Source of the DNA: Chitinophagaceae bacterium
GTDB taxonomy: Bacteria; Bacteroidota; Bacteroidia; Chitinophagales; Chitinophagaceae
Reading direction: 5' to 3'
Assembly: GCA_016719165.1 (NCBI GenBank)
Contig: JADKAJ010000002.1
Span: 310,001-374,000 of the forward strand
DNA: 64,000 bases
Of this stretch, positions 51,340 to 60,470 are shown piece by piece. The translations under genes were made by a program, and so were the position numbers. Numbering within the stretch: position 1 is the stretch's first letter; each line of letters starts with the position of its first letter. The notes below the pieces were generated by a model that was given only the letters and a program-made list of their open reading frames with translations, did no database searches and was not told the origin of the DNA.

Positions 51340-52092
51340 ATGGAAGTACACCACCATGCACATACCGCCAGAAAAAAATGGACCCATTATTTCTGGGAGT
51401 TTCTTATGTTATTCCTCGCTGTGTTCTGCGGATTTTTGGCAGAGTATCAATTGGAGCATAAAATAGAGAAAGACAGAGAAAAACAATATGCCAGTTCATT
51501 GTACGAAGACCTGAAAATCGATACGGCCAATTTAAAGGAATCCATGCGGATCAACGATTTTGTCACCCGCAAAATTGACACTTTCCGCAATATGGTTCAG
51601 CACCAGCCGCTGCAATCACTGCCTGCCGGAACCTGGTATTACTATGGCCGCTTCGGGACCCGCTACATGCAGATAGCTTTCCAGGATGCCACATTACATC
51701 AATTAAAAAATTCAGGTGGTCTCCGCTATTTTAAGAACCGAAGTGTTGCTGATGCCATTGCCCGGTATGACCAGGCATGCCGGCGTCTGCAGACCCAATT
51801 AACTTTCCAGGACCCGGTGTATGCGCTTCTCCTGAGTGCAAGGGATAAAGTATTCAACGCTTATTTTCTTGATGAGGTAATGAACCTGGATCTATCCGCA
51901 GAGAAGATCGATTCGTTCAAACAAAAAACAATGCCCTTCCTGAGTGAGGATAAAAAGGATTTTATTCAATATGCCAATATCTGCCAAATCAGATCGAACA
52001 ATAATAAGAATCTGTGGGACCGGAAAGCTGAAACATTAAAAAAGGGGGAAGAACTGCTTGCCATTTTAAAAAATAAATATAGACTGAAATAA
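51340..52092 (+). CDS. MEVHHH-family membrane protein, array copy 2 of 5
   Basis: 250 residues. N terminus MEVHHHAHTARKKWTHY, membrane helix, then YQLEHKIEKDREKQY. The middle landmark is LHQLKNSGGLRYFKNRSVAD; the end is LKNKYRLK. It differs from copy 1 at many sites after residue 50, but the first 48 codons are almost unchanged, with only a few silent substitutions. Start-to-start distance to copy 1 is 743 bp. The short 8-bp gap to the preceding stop suggests translation as one operon. Confidence 0.85.
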   Translation: MEVHHHAHTARKKWTHYFWEFLMLFLAVFCGFLAEYQLEHKIEKDREKQYASSLYEDLKIDTANLKESMRINDFVTRKIDTFRNMVQHQPLQSLPAGTWYYYGRFGTRYMQIAFQDATLHQLKNSGGLRYFKNRSVADAIARYDQACRRLQTQLTFQDPVYALLLSARDKVFNAYFLDEVMNLDLSAEKIDSFKQKTMPFLSEDKKDFIQYANICQIRSNNNKNLWDRKAETLKKGEELLAILKNKYRLK

Positions 52093-52099
52093 GTTATCT

Positions 52100-52840
52100 A
52101 TGGAAGTACACCACCACTCACACACTGCCCGCAAAAAATGGACCCATTATTTCTGGGAGTTTTTAATGTTGTTCCTCGCTGTGTTCTGCGGGTTTTTAGC
52201 AGAAAACCAACGGGAACATATGATAGAACATCAACGAGAGAAAAAATTTATCCGTTCCCTCATCAGCGACCTTTCGGCTGATACAAACAGGCTTGGTACT
52301 ATTATCAAACTTCGTAATGAAACAGCAGTCATGCTCGACTCATTTATGGTACTACTCAACAAACCAGATGCTGAAAAATTCAGCCGCACTATTTATTATT
52401 TTAATTCTTATGCTACCCGTGGCGTAGCTTTTCGTTTTACAGCAGCTGATGGCACCATGCAGCAACTAAAAAATGGCGGCAACCTGAGGCTGATTCGAAA
52501 AGCTTCCGTAAGTGATAGTATCATAGCCTATGATGTGGTGAACCGGGGCTATGTATGGGGTGGCCAGGACGAAGAGGAAATAATGGATACTTACCGGAAC
52601 ATTGCAGAAAATGTATTTGACGGCCGTATACTAAATGCAATGAGAGACGAAAACAATAATGTTTCCATGCCGGATTATGACCCCCCTTTCCGGAAGACAG
52701 CAGATGCTGTATTTCGCCTCAATTACAGAATACATATGTTGTCTATTTATAACAAGACCTTGCGATACCAGGCGCGGAGCCTGAAAGAAAATGCCGTTAA
52801 ACTGATAATCCAGTTGAAAAAAGAATACAAGTTGAAATAA
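52100..52840 (+). CDS. MEVHHH-family membrane protein, array copy 3 of 5
   Basis: 246 residues. The N-terminal module (MEVHHHSHTARKKWTHY, helix) shares a 68-nt block with copy 1 without a single change (52136-52203), but directly after it the sequence departs: ENQREHMIEHQREKKF instead of EYQLEHKIEKDREK. The landmark is QQLKNGGNLRLIRKASVSDS and the end KKEYKLK. The abrupt switch from identity to divergence is what gene conversion would leave. Function unknown. Confidence 0.85.
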   Translation: MEVHHHSHTARKKWTHYFWEFLMLFLAVFCGFLAENQREHMIEHQREKKFIRSLISDLSADTNRLGTIIKLRNETAVMLDSFMVLLNKPDAEKFSRTIYYFNSYATRGVAFRFTAADGTMQQLKNGGNLRLIRKASVSDSIIAYDVVNRGYVWGGQDEEEIMDTYRNIAENVFDGRILNAMRDENNNVSMPDYDPPFRKTADAVFRLNYRIHMLSIYNKTLRYQARSLKENAVKLIIQLKKEYKLK

Positions 52841-52846
52841 TAAATT

Positions 52847-53602
52847 ATGGAAGTACACCACCATGCTCATACCGCCGACCCCGGTAGCCACCGGGGCAAG
52901 AAAAAATGGACGCATTATTTCTGGGAGTTTTTAATGTTATTCCTTGCTGTGTTCTGCGGATTTTTAGCAGAGTACCAGTTAGAGCACAAAATAGAAAGAG
53001 ACAGAGAGAAAAAGTTTATACAAACCTTTATTGAAGATTTAAAAACAGATACGGCAGCCATCAGGCAAAATATCATTTTCAGGAAAAACAAGATGAAAGC
53101 AATGGATTCTTTAACGTTTCTCTTAAACAGTCAGCAAATTAAAGGGTATGAAAATGATCTTTATTATTTAGGCAGAAGTTTTGTGAGGGGTGTTAGGTTT
53201 CAAAGTAATGATCGAACCATTACACAATTAAAAAATTCCGGCTCCTTAAGATTGATACGAAATGAAAAGGCCGCCGACAGTATGATATCATATCAAAAAC
53301 TGGTAGAATATATTTATTATAACCAGGAAGACGATCGTATCGAAAGAAGAGAGGCAGACCCTCTATTATCCCATATATTTTACCCTGCAGTATTTGATAA
53401 AATGGTAACTATTGATGGCATCACCAGGCCAACTGATAATCCACCTTTAAGATCATACGATAAAAACCTTCACTTTGACCTTGCTTATTATGTTCACCAG
53501 CTTAAAGGCAGCAATTTCATGATTGAAGTAAGGTTGAAATTGTTGAATGAAAAAGCAATAAACATGATAACATTTTTACAGAAAGAGTATCATCTGAAAT
53601 AA
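52847..53602 (+). CDS. MEVHHH-family membrane protein, array copy 4 of 5
   Basis: 251 residues. It carries a 7-residue insert in the N-terminal tail (HTADPGSHRGKKKWTHY), the same DPG insert as decayed remnant 2 at 43813. After the helix it reads YQLEHKIERDREKKF. Landmark TQLKNSGSLRLIRNEKAADS, end QKEYHLK. The gap to copy 3 is 6 bp. Of the five, it has the most lysine and isoleucine in the C-terminal part. Function unknown. Confidence 0.85.
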   Translation: MEVHHHAHTADPGSHRGKKKWTHYFWEFLMLFLAVFCGFLAEYQLEHKIERDREKKFIQTFIEDLKTDTAAIRQNIIFRKNKMKAMDSLTFLLNSQQIKGYENDLYYLGRSFVRGVRFQSNDRTITQLKNSGSLRLIRNEKAADSMISYQKLVEYIYYNQEDDRIERREADPLLSHIFYPAVFDKMVTIDGITRPTDNPPLRSYDKNLHFDLAYYVHQLKGSNFMIEVRLKLLNEKAINMITFLQKEYHLK

Positions 53603-53609
53603 AATATTT

Positions 53610-54350
53610 ATGGAAGTACATGCACACTCACATACCCCAAGAAATAAATGGACCCATTATTTCTGGGAATTTTTAATGTTGTTCCTCGCTGTGTTCTGCG
53701 GGTTCCTGGCTGAGTATCAACTCGAACATAAGATTGAAAAAGACCGGGAGAAACAGTTTATAAAATCACTGGTGGCCGATTTGCAGGATGATGAAAAGAT
53801 CCTGTCAACTATGACAACCTCAGAACAATTTGGAATAGCAAGTCTTGATACATTAATGGATTTACTGAATAATCCAGCCATGGCAAAACAAAATGGGGAT
53901 CAGTTGTACTATGTGGCAAGGATGGGGCCGAGATATATTCCCTTTGCCAACAACAGCAGAACCTTTGATCAGCTGAAATTTTCCGGAGGTTTCCGTCTGA
54001 TCCGCTCACTCGATGCCTCCAACAAAATAATGGATTATTATAACCAGTTTTCCCTTTTGCGGTTACTGGAAAGTAATTATAACCAGGAGTTTGATAATTA
54101 TAAAATCATTGCAGCAAAAATTCTTGACCCGGCTATTTTAAGAAGGCAGGAAACTGAAAAAGGAGTAATTCTTAGGAGTCCAGATAATCCTGCTCTCAGA
54201 ACATATGATACAGAACTCCTGAAAGAGCTGGGATTTCATACTTTACAAATGAACGGTTCAAGACGATCAAAGTTATTCATATTGGAGTCATTGAAAAAAG
54301 GAGCGGAAGAGTTGATGCTTTATTTAATAAATAAATATCACCTGGAATAA
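53610..54350 (+). CDS. MEVHHH-family membrane protein, array copy 5 of 5
   Basis: 246 residues. The N terminus is the most changed of the intact copies (MEVHAHSHTPRNKWTHY), with His 5 replaced by Ala and Lys/Arg replaced by Asn; the helix is the same. Then YQLEHKIEKDREKQF. Landmark DQLKFSGGFRLIRSLDASNK, end INKYHLE. It closes the array, 27 bp before the acyltransferase-like gene, and could be in one transcript with it. Confidence 0.85.
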   Translation: MEVHAHSHTPRNKWTHYFWEFLMLFLAVFCGFLAEYQLEHKIEKDREKQFIKSLVADLQDDEKILSTMTTSEQFGIASLDTLMDLLNNPAMAKQNGDQLYYVARMGPRYIPFANNSRTFDQLKFSGGFRLIRSLDASNKIMDYYNQFSLLRLLESNYNQEFDNYKIIAAKILDPAILRRQETEKGVILRSPDNPALRTYDTELLKELGFHTLQMNGSRRSKLFILESLKKGAEELMLYLINKYHLE

Positions 54351-54377
54351 AGAAATAGTATCCATCAAAACCACCAC

Positions 54378-55586
54378 ATGCAACCACTAACTGCTCCTCA
54401 CCAAAAAAGAATCGAATCCATTGACATCATCCGTGGAATTGCCATGGTACTAATGGCACTCGATCATACCAGGGATTATTTTCATATTGGAGCCAACGTT
54501 GATGACCCGTTGAACCTGGCCACTACCTCACCAGCATTATTCTTTACCCGGTGGATCACTCATTTCTGTGCCCCCATCTTTGTTTTTCTGTCGGGTACTT
54601 CTATTTACTTACAAAGCTTGCGCAAAACAAAAAAAGAACTCGGCATCTTTTTACTCAAGCGGGGCTTGTGGCTGATAATTGTTGAGTGGACCATTATCAC
54701 TTTTGCATGGACCTTCAATCCTTTCTACAATTTCATTGCTTTCCAGGTTATCTGGGCCATTGGTATCAGCATGGTAATACTGGGGTTAATGGTGCTTATC
54801 AGGCTTCCTTATAAAGTTATATTTATACTCGGTGTTATTATTGTCGCTGGTCATAATTTATTAGACATTCCGGAAGCGGCTCCCGGTTTTCAAGCCAGCT
54901 TTGCCTGGGATCTGTTGCATCACGGTGTATTTAGACCTTATGAATTTTCACCCAATCGTTTTGCCTTTCTGGTGTATCCTTTTCCCGCATGGACGGGTGT
55001 GATGATGCTTGGCTATTGTGCCGGGGCATTATTTACTACGGAATATACTTCAGAGCAACGAAGAAAGATTATAACCCGTATCGGACTAGGATTGATTGCA
55101 TTTTTTATAGCCCTTCGTTTCACCAATGTATATGGTGATCCGGTGGACTGGACCACACAGAAAAATGGTTTCTATACTTTTCTATCTTTTATAAATGTAG
55201 ATAAGTATCCCCCTTCTTTATTATATCTCTGCATCACCATCGGCCCGGCGTTATTGCTCTTAGCGTTTATGGAGAGAATTAAAAACAATTTTACCAATGT
55301 GATGGTGGTATTTGGCAGAACTGCTTTCTTTTATTATATCATTCATATATATCTGATTCACTTGCTGGCAGCCATTTGTTTTTTTGCCCGTGGCCATACC
55401 CTGGAAGATGCAAAAAATGTTGGAGAGAAATTCCCTTTTTTATTCGTAGCACCCGGCGAAGGGTATAACTTATGGGTAGTGTATGGTGTTTGGCTGGCAG
55501 TGGTTATTTCGTTGTATCCCTTATGTAAACGGTATGATCAATATAAAACCAATCATAAAGAAAAATGGTGGCTGAGTTATTTATAA
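54378..55586 (+). CDS. acyltransferase-like membrane protein (DUF1624)
   Basis: 402 residues with about ten helices. The N terminus RIESIDIIRGIAMVLMALDH followed by TRDYFH is the family's hallmark (heparan-alpha-glucosaminide N-acetyltransferase-like, DUF1624). A second signature is THFCAPIFVFLSGTSIYLQS. Members transfer acetyl groups to sugars across the membrane in animals; bacterial substrates are unknown. It follows array copy 5 by 27 bp and precedes the amidohydrolase by 31 bp, so a common operon is likely. Confidence 0.88.
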   Translation: MQPLTAPHQKRIESIDIIRGIAMVLMALDHTRDYFHIGANVDDPLNLATTSPALFFTRWITHFCAPIFVFLSGTSIYLQSLRKTKKELGIFLLKRGLWLIIVEWTIITFAWTFNPFYNFIAFQVIWAIGISMVILGLMVLIRLPYKVIFILGVIIVAGHNLLDIPEAAPGFQASFAWDLLHHGVFRPYEFSPNRFAFLVYPFPAWTGVMMLGYCAGALFTTEYTSEQRRKIITRIGLGLIAFFIALRFTNVYGDPVDWTTQKNGFYTFLSFINVDKYPPSLLYLCITIGPALLLLAFMERIKNNFTNVMVVFGRTAFFYYIIHIYLIHLLAAICFFARGHTLEDAKNVGEKFPFLFVAPGEGYNLWVVYGVWLAVVISLYPLCKRYDQYKTNHKEKWWLSYL

Positions 55587-55617
55587 AAAAACTTTCACAC
55601 TTTAAAACTTAGGAAAA

Positions 55618-57114
55618 ATGCTATATATTTTTTTAAAAGCAAGGTTCTTGATTCTTGCGGCGACAGTTTGTATTTGCTTAAACGCAACAGCACAATCAAC
55701 CATTGAATATGACATTGTACTATCCGGTGGTCGGGTAATTGATCCCGAAACAAAATTGGATGCTATACGAAATGTTGGCATCAACAACAATCTCATTGCA
55801 CAAATTTCAACCGAGACATTAAAAGGAAAACAAACTATTAATGTAAGCGGATTGGTGGTTGCTCCCGGTTTTATTGATATGCACATACACGGCCGCAGTA
55901 ATGTGGAGCAGGAGTATCAATTGCACGATGGCGTAACAACTGCGTTAGAGTTAGAATGGGGAATTGAACATTTAGGGAAATGGTATGCATCCAGAAAAGG
56001 AAAAGCCCTGATTAATTACGGTGCCAGTGTAAACTGGCCTTTTGAACGGTTTAAAGCAATTGGCAAATACCAGAACGCTGTAGATAGTTTACTGCAAATT
56101 ACGCTGAGGGGAGAAGCAAACATTGGGGCCATGACCAACACTATTTTACGGGCCGCTACTGAAACTATTACTCCAGATGCATTGAATCAAACATTGGCAA
56201 ACATCAAAGCTTCATTGGCTGAAGGTGGTATTGGCATTGGTGCACCCATTGGTTATTTGCCCAAAACAAATCCCAATGAAATGTTCCAGGTGTATAAACT
56301 GGCTGGTGAGTTGCAAGCCCTTGTGTTTTCGCATGTAAGGCAACCGGATATTATTTCTATCCAGGAAGCAATAGCCGATGCGGTACTCACCGGCGCACCG
56401 CTGCACATTGTTCATATCAACAGTATGTCGCTGGGAAATATTGGACTGTCGCTGGAAATGGTCAATGCTGCAAACAAAAAAGGTTTTGACATCAGCACTG
56501 AGTTGTATCCTTATACCGCTGGTTCCACTTCGCTGCAAAGCGCCATGTTTGATGAAGGTTGGCAACAAAGATTAGGAATAAGCTACGGCGATCTGCAATG
56601 GGTGGCAACAGGCGAACGGCTTACGAAAGAAACATTTGATGCGTACCGTAAAACAGGTGGCGTTGTGATTCTTCATGTAATGAAACCCGAATGGATCCAA
56701 ACGGGTATTGCTGCTCCCGGTGTAATGATTGGTTCGGATGGAATGACTTATGCGAAGCTTGCTCATCCAAGAACCGCTGGAACATTTTCAAGAGTGTTAG
56801 GTAAATATGTACGGGAAGAAAAAGTGCTTGACTTAAATACCGCCATAGAAAAAATGACCTTACTACCTGCAAAAAGATTGGAAAACATTGCTCCCTCTAT
56901 GCGTTTTAAAGGAAGGATACAAGTGGGTGCTGATGCTGACATTACCATTTTTAATCCTGAAACTATTATTGACAAAGCAACATTTGAGAAAGGCCTCGAG
57001 TTTTCTGCAGGTATTGAATATGTACTAGTGAATGGAAGTTTTGTGTTGAAGAATGGAAAAACAGTAAGCAATGTTTTTCCGGGGCAGGCGGTGTATGGGA
57101 AGTTTAAAAAGTAA
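55618..57114 (+). CDS. D-aminoacylase-like amidohydrolase, exported
   Basis: 498 residues with a signal peptide (AARFLILAATVC region, then LNATAQ). The amidohydrolase barrel begins with VLSGGRVIDPETKLDAIRNV and has GFIDMHIHGRSN, FSHVRQPDIIS, LHIVHINSMS and MIGSDGMTYAKLAHP, giving the His and Asp metal ligands of N-acyl-D-amino-acid deacylases. Where D-aminoacylase has a metal-binding Cys after GVTT, this one has GVTTALELEWG, so Glu probably replaces it. It should release D-amino acids or acyl groups outside the cytoplasm. It is 4 bp before the NTF2-like gene. Confidence 0.85.
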   Translation: MLYIFLKARFLILAATVCICLNATAQSTIEYDIVLSGGRVIDPETKLDAIRNVGINNNLIAQISTETLKGKQTINVSGLVVAPGFIDMHIHGRSNVEQEYQLHDGVTTALELEWGIEHLGKWYASRKGKALINYGASVNWPFERFKAIGKYQNAVDSLLQITLRGEANIGAMTNTILRAATETITPDALNQTLANIKASLAEGGIGIGAPIGYLPKTNPNEMFQVYKLAGELQALVFSHVRQPDIISIQEAIADAVLTGAPLHIVHINSMSLGNIGLSLEMVNAANKKGFDISTELYPYTAGSTSLQSAMFDEGWQQRLGISYGDLQWVATGERLTKETFDAYRKTGGVVILHVMKPEWIQTGIAAPGVMIGSDGMTYAKLAHPRTAGTFSRVLGKYVREEKVLDLNTAIEKMTLLPAKRLENIAPSMRFKGRIQVGADADITIFNPETIIDKATFEKGLEFSAGIEYVLVNGSFVLKNGKTVSNVFPGQAVYGKFKK

Positions 57115-57117
57115 TTC

Positions 57118-57561
57118 ATGAAAAAAATAATAATTCTTTTGATTGCAACTGTACTGACCAGGCAATTATATGCACAGGGCCAATTAACAAGAAATCAGCA
57201 GGCCGTACAGCAAGCAGTCCTCAAACTATTTAATGCTTTATCCAACCGGGATTCAGTAAATTTAAAACTATTCTGCGCTGATGATATAACATTATATGAA
57301 TATGGCCAGATCTGGAATCTGGATACACTGATCAACAAGGCAATCAGGTTAAATACAGCTTCAGATTTTAAACGGATCAATACCATTGATTTTATAAACA
57401 CAACTATAAGTAAGAAAGCAGCCTGGACCACTTATCTTAACCAGGCAGATATAAACAGGGATGGAAAACAAACAACGGTGAAATGGATAGAAACTGTTGT
57501 TTTAGTTAAACAACAAAAAAGATGGAAAATTAAAGTATTGCATTCGACACTCATAAAATAA
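57118..57561 (+). CDS. secreted NTF2/SnoaL-like protein
   Basis: 147 residues with signal peptide (ILLIATVLTRQLYAQ). The rest has the cone-shaped NTF2-like pattern: AVQQAVLKLFNALSNRDSVN, then FCADDITLYEYGQIWNLDTL and VKWIETVVLVKQQKRWKIKV. No catalytic residues are obvious. It starts 4 bp after the amidohydrolase stop, so it is co-translated. Two more NTF2-like domains occur in the next genes (C-terminal half of 57588 and N terminus of 62134). Confidence 0.82.
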   Translation: MKKIIILLIATVLTRQLYAQGQLTRNQQAVQQAVLKLFNALSNRDSVNLKLFCADDITLYEYGQIWNLDTLINKAIRLNTASDFKRINTIDFINTTISKKAAWTTYLNQADINRDGKQTTVKWIETVVLVKQQKRWKIKVLHSTLIK

Positions 57562-57587
57562 ATACTAAAAGATCACAAAGAATAAAT

Positions 57588-58433
57588 ATGAAAAAAAAAT
57601 CAATCTTCCTTCTTGCCATTTTATTTGCAGGATTATTGCAGGCACAGGATAATTCGGGCTTGAATCTTTCCATCAACCATATTGCCCTTTCGGTAAAAGA
57701 TGTGGATCGCTCCGCGGCATTTTACAAAACAGTACTATTGCTGCCGGAAATAACCAACCGTACCAAAATAGAAGGTATCCGCTGGGTAACATTGGCCGAT
57801 GACCGGGAACTGCACCTGATCTCTATTTTAAAAGAACCGGTAACCATTAATAAAGCAGTGCACCTGGCGCTTACCACCGATAATTTTGATGCTGTATTAA
57901 AAAGGTTAGCTGATTTGAAAATTACCTATTCCGACTGGCCGGGAATACCAAATACGTTTACCAGCAGGGCCGATGGGGTAAAGCAGTTGTACTTCCAGGA
58001 CCCCGATGGATATTGGATAGAGGTAAACAGTGTTAATGACAACCTGGTTTCTGTAGAACAAATCAAAAATGAAATTTGGCAGTTGGAAGAAAATTACTGG
58101 AAGTATGTAAAAGAAAAAGACTATCAATCATATATCACATTATGGGATGATCGTTTCATTGGCTACCCAAGTAATAATACAATCGGCAACAAAGATCATA
58201 TTACAGATTGGATGACGGAAATGTACCGGCAACCTGGTGTTTTTAATTATACACTTACCCGTAAAGTAGAAAATGTATTTGGCGATATTGCAATTGTATT
58301 CTATGATGTATCGCACCACTTTACCAACGATAAGAACGAAATAGTTAAAAAAGGAAGTTTTAAAATAATACACACCTGGAAGAAAATGGCGAAAGGATGG
58401 TTGATCATTGGAGGCATGGGTGCAAACAAGTAA
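57588..58433 (+). CDS. secreted VOC-domain protein fused to an NTF2-like domain
   Basis: 281 residues with signal peptide (SIFLLAILFAGLLQAQ). Residues about 24-150 are a vicinal-oxygen-chelate (glyoxalase-like) domain: INHIALSVKDVDRSAAFYKT, and KQLYFQDPDGYWIEVN near its end with the family's metal-ligand Glu. Residues about 160-281 are a DUF4440/SnoaL-like domain (EENYWKYVKEKDYQSYITLW then DDRFIGYPSNN). The domain fusion and export are both uncommon. Substrate unknown. Confidence 0.85.
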   Translation: MKKKSIFLLAILFAGLLQAQDNSGLNLSINHIALSVKDVDRSAAFYKTVLLLPEITNRTKIEGIRWVTLADDRELHLISILKEPVTINKAVHLALTTDNFDAVLKRLADLKITYSDWPGIPNTFTSRADGVKQLYFQDPDGYWIEVNSVNDNLVSVEQIKNEIWQLEENYWKYVKEKDYQSYITLWDDRFIGYPSNNTIGNKDHITDWMTEMYRQPGVFNYTLTRKVENVFGDIAIVFYDVSHHFTNDKNEIVKKGSFKIIHTWKKMAKGWLIIGGMGANK

Positions 58434-58450
58434 TCCAAAAAATAATTTAT

Positions 58451-59608
58451 ATGAAGTTCAACTTAACCATATTCCTGCTTTTCATTATTCAGACAGTTAG
58501 TATTGCACAAAAACCAAGAGCCAGAGACATCGGAATTCCGTTTGACGGCACACCGGGAAAATTCAATGCTATCACCGATGTAAAAGGTGTGGAAGTTGGG
58601 TACAGCACCATTATTTCCGGTAGTGGGAAAAACATAAGAGGTAAAGGCCCGGTGCGAACAGGTGTTACTGCTATTTTACCAAGAGGAAGAAATAATAATC
58701 CGGTATATGGAAACTGGTATTCATTAAACGGCAATGGTGAAATGACCGGTACCACCTGGATAACCGAATCCGGTTTTCTGGAAGGCCCGATAATGATAAC
58801 CAATACCAATAGTGTGGGTGTGGTAAGAGATGCGGTATTGAAATGGTATGTCAAAACCAGCTGGTACAAAGAAGATTTCTGGTACACCTATCCTGTAGTG
58901 GCAGAAACATACGATGGTTTCTTAAATGACATTTATGGCTTTCATGTAAAAGAAAGTAATGCGTATGAAGCATTAGACAGTGCAAAGAGTGGTTTATTAA
59001 AAGAAGGTAATGTGGGTGGCGGCACTGGTATGATGTGTTTGGGATTTAAAGGCGGCACCGGCACGGCATCAAGAGTTATAAAAATTAAAGACTCCATTTA
59101 TACAATTGGTGTATTAGTACAATCAAATTTTGGAAGCAAAAATAATTTCACTATTGCTGGTGTTCCTGTTGGAAGAGAATTGAAAGACACCATGAATTAT
59201 GAATTTAAAGCACCACCATCCTATCAGCCTGGTGATGGTTCTATTATTGTGGTACTGGCAACAGATGCTCCTTTGTTACCACATCAACTAAAAAGAATTG
59301 CTGCAAGAATAGCTCTTGGTGTAGGCAAAGTTGGCGGACGAGGAGAAAATGGCAGCGGTGATATTTTTATTGCCTTTTCGACTGCTAATCCTTCTGCTTT
59401 TCAACGGGACTCTTTTACAAAGCTGGATGAATTGCCCAACGATATGATTAACCCTTTGTTCAACGGAACAGTGCAGGCGGTGGAAGAAGCCATCATCAAT
59501 GCAATGGTGGCGGCTGAAACAATGGACGGAATAAATGGCAACAAGGCGTATGGCCTGCCGCATAAATTAGTGATTGACATATTAAAGAAGTATAACCGGG
59601 TGAAATAA
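58451..59608 (+). CDS. P1 family peptidase (DmpA/BapA-like)
   Basis: 385 residues from the ATG at 58451 (MKFNLTIFLLFIIQTVSIAQ, signal peptide), which overlaps no other gene; the earlier start at 58397 lies in the VOC gene. Signature segments are RDIGIPFDGTPGKFNAITDV, GGGTGMMCLGFKGGTGTASR and GKVGGRGENGSGDIFIAFST, where the Ser of GSGD is the self-cleavage nucleophile in DmpA. Such aminopeptidases act on D-amino-acid or beta-peptide substrates. It fits with the D-aminoacylase-like gene nearby. Confidence 0.92.
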   Translation: MKFNLTIFLLFIIQTVSIAQKPRARDIGIPFDGTPGKFNAITDVKGVEVGYSTIISGSGKNIRGKGPVRTGVTAILPRGRNNNPVYGNWYSLNGNGEMTGTTWITESGFLEGPIMITNTNSVGVVRDAVLKWYVKTSWYKEDFWYTYPVVAETYDGFLNDIYGFHVKESNAYEALDSAKSGLLKEGNVGGGTGMMCLGFKGGTGTASRVIKIKDSIYTIGVLVQSNFGSKNNFTIAGVPVGRELKDTMNYEFKAPPSYQPGDGSIIVVLATDAPLLPHQLKRIAARIALGVGKVGGRGENGSGDIFIAFSTANPSAFQRDSFTKLDELPNDMINPLFNGTVQAVEEAIINAMVAAETMDGINGNKAYGLPHKLVIDILKKYNRVK

Positions 59609-59630
59609 TTTTTTATAGAAAAGCTTGTTT

Positions 59631-60389
59631 ATGCAATCCAAAAAATTCTACTACCATAACCTCGGTTACTGGTTTCTTCTATTCATCATATTAGTGATTG
59701 CCGGCTTTTACACAACTTATTTTACAAGAATTCTTGAACCAACACCAGCTGTCATTCATATACATTTTGTATTGATGACACAGTGGCTGCTGCTGCTGAT
59801 TGCACAACCATTCCTCATCAAATACAAAAAATTGTCCTGGCACCGGATCTTAGGCAAGGCAAGCTATATATTGGTACCCTTATTATTAATAACCGGTTTC
59901 CTGTTAATCCGGAATGAATATTACCGTAACCTGGAGGGTTTGAACCAGGCAGTACTAACCGGGCAAAAACAATTAAGTCAGCCGGAAATCTTAAAAGAAA
60001 TTGCTGCAACACCCATTGGCCTCTTTTATCTTACCTGGTTTATGGTGTTCTATGGTTTAGCCATCCGAAACAGGCGCCAATCGCCCAAACATGCCCGGTA
60101 TATGCTGGCCACCGCCCTGACACTTACCGGCCCGACGGTTGACAGGATAGTGGGGATTCATTTCCATATCTATACTGTTGCCGGTATTTCTTCCTTTATC
60201 ATTTCTTTTTTGATCATTGATATTGTGCTGGCCTTATTACTATTTCTTGACTACAGGAATAAAAAGGAAACAAAAACACTGTGGACCTGCCTGCTGATTT
60301 ATACCATCGGTCAATTCCTATATTATCTATTGCCAACTTTCGACTGGTGGGCGGAATTTATGAAATTCATTATGTTACCGAAACCGTAA
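59631..60389 (+). CDS. seven-helix membrane protein of unknown function
   Basis: 252 residues from the ATG at 59631; a TTG two codons upstream is also possible. Seven hydrophobic segments are visible, for example WFLLFIILVIAGFYTTYFTR, HFVLMTQWLLLLIAQPFLIK, WHRILGKASYILVPLLLITG and SSFIISFLIIDIVLALLLFL. Conserved histidines (HIHF, WHRILGK) resemble DUF2306-type proteins, which may bind heme, but similarity is not certain. It stands between the P1 peptidase and the TPR protein. Confidence 0.75.
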   Translation: MQSKKFYYHNLGYWFLLFIILVIAGFYTTYFTRILEPTPAVIHIHFVLMTQWLLLLIAQPFLIKYKKLSWHRILGKASYILVPLLLITGFLLIRNEYYRNLEGLNQAVLTGQKQLSQPEILKEIAATPIGLFYLTWFMVFYGLAIRNRRQSPKHARYMLATALTLTGPTVDRIVGIHFHIYTVAGISSFIISFLIIDIVLALLLFLDYRNKKETKTLWTCLLIYTIGQFLYYLLPTFDWWAEFMKFIMLPKP

Positions 60390-60470
60390 ACGATGAGGGG
60401 AGAGATTTTAAAGAATTATTTTCCGGCGCTTAGTTTTTTCACTAAAAACCGGGGAAAACTAACTAAAAAG

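Noticed and set aside
50597..54350. Array as a transposon or integron cassette array
   Set aside because: No terminal repeats, attC-like sites, transposase or integrase; the shared block is coding and is at the 5' end of each gene only.
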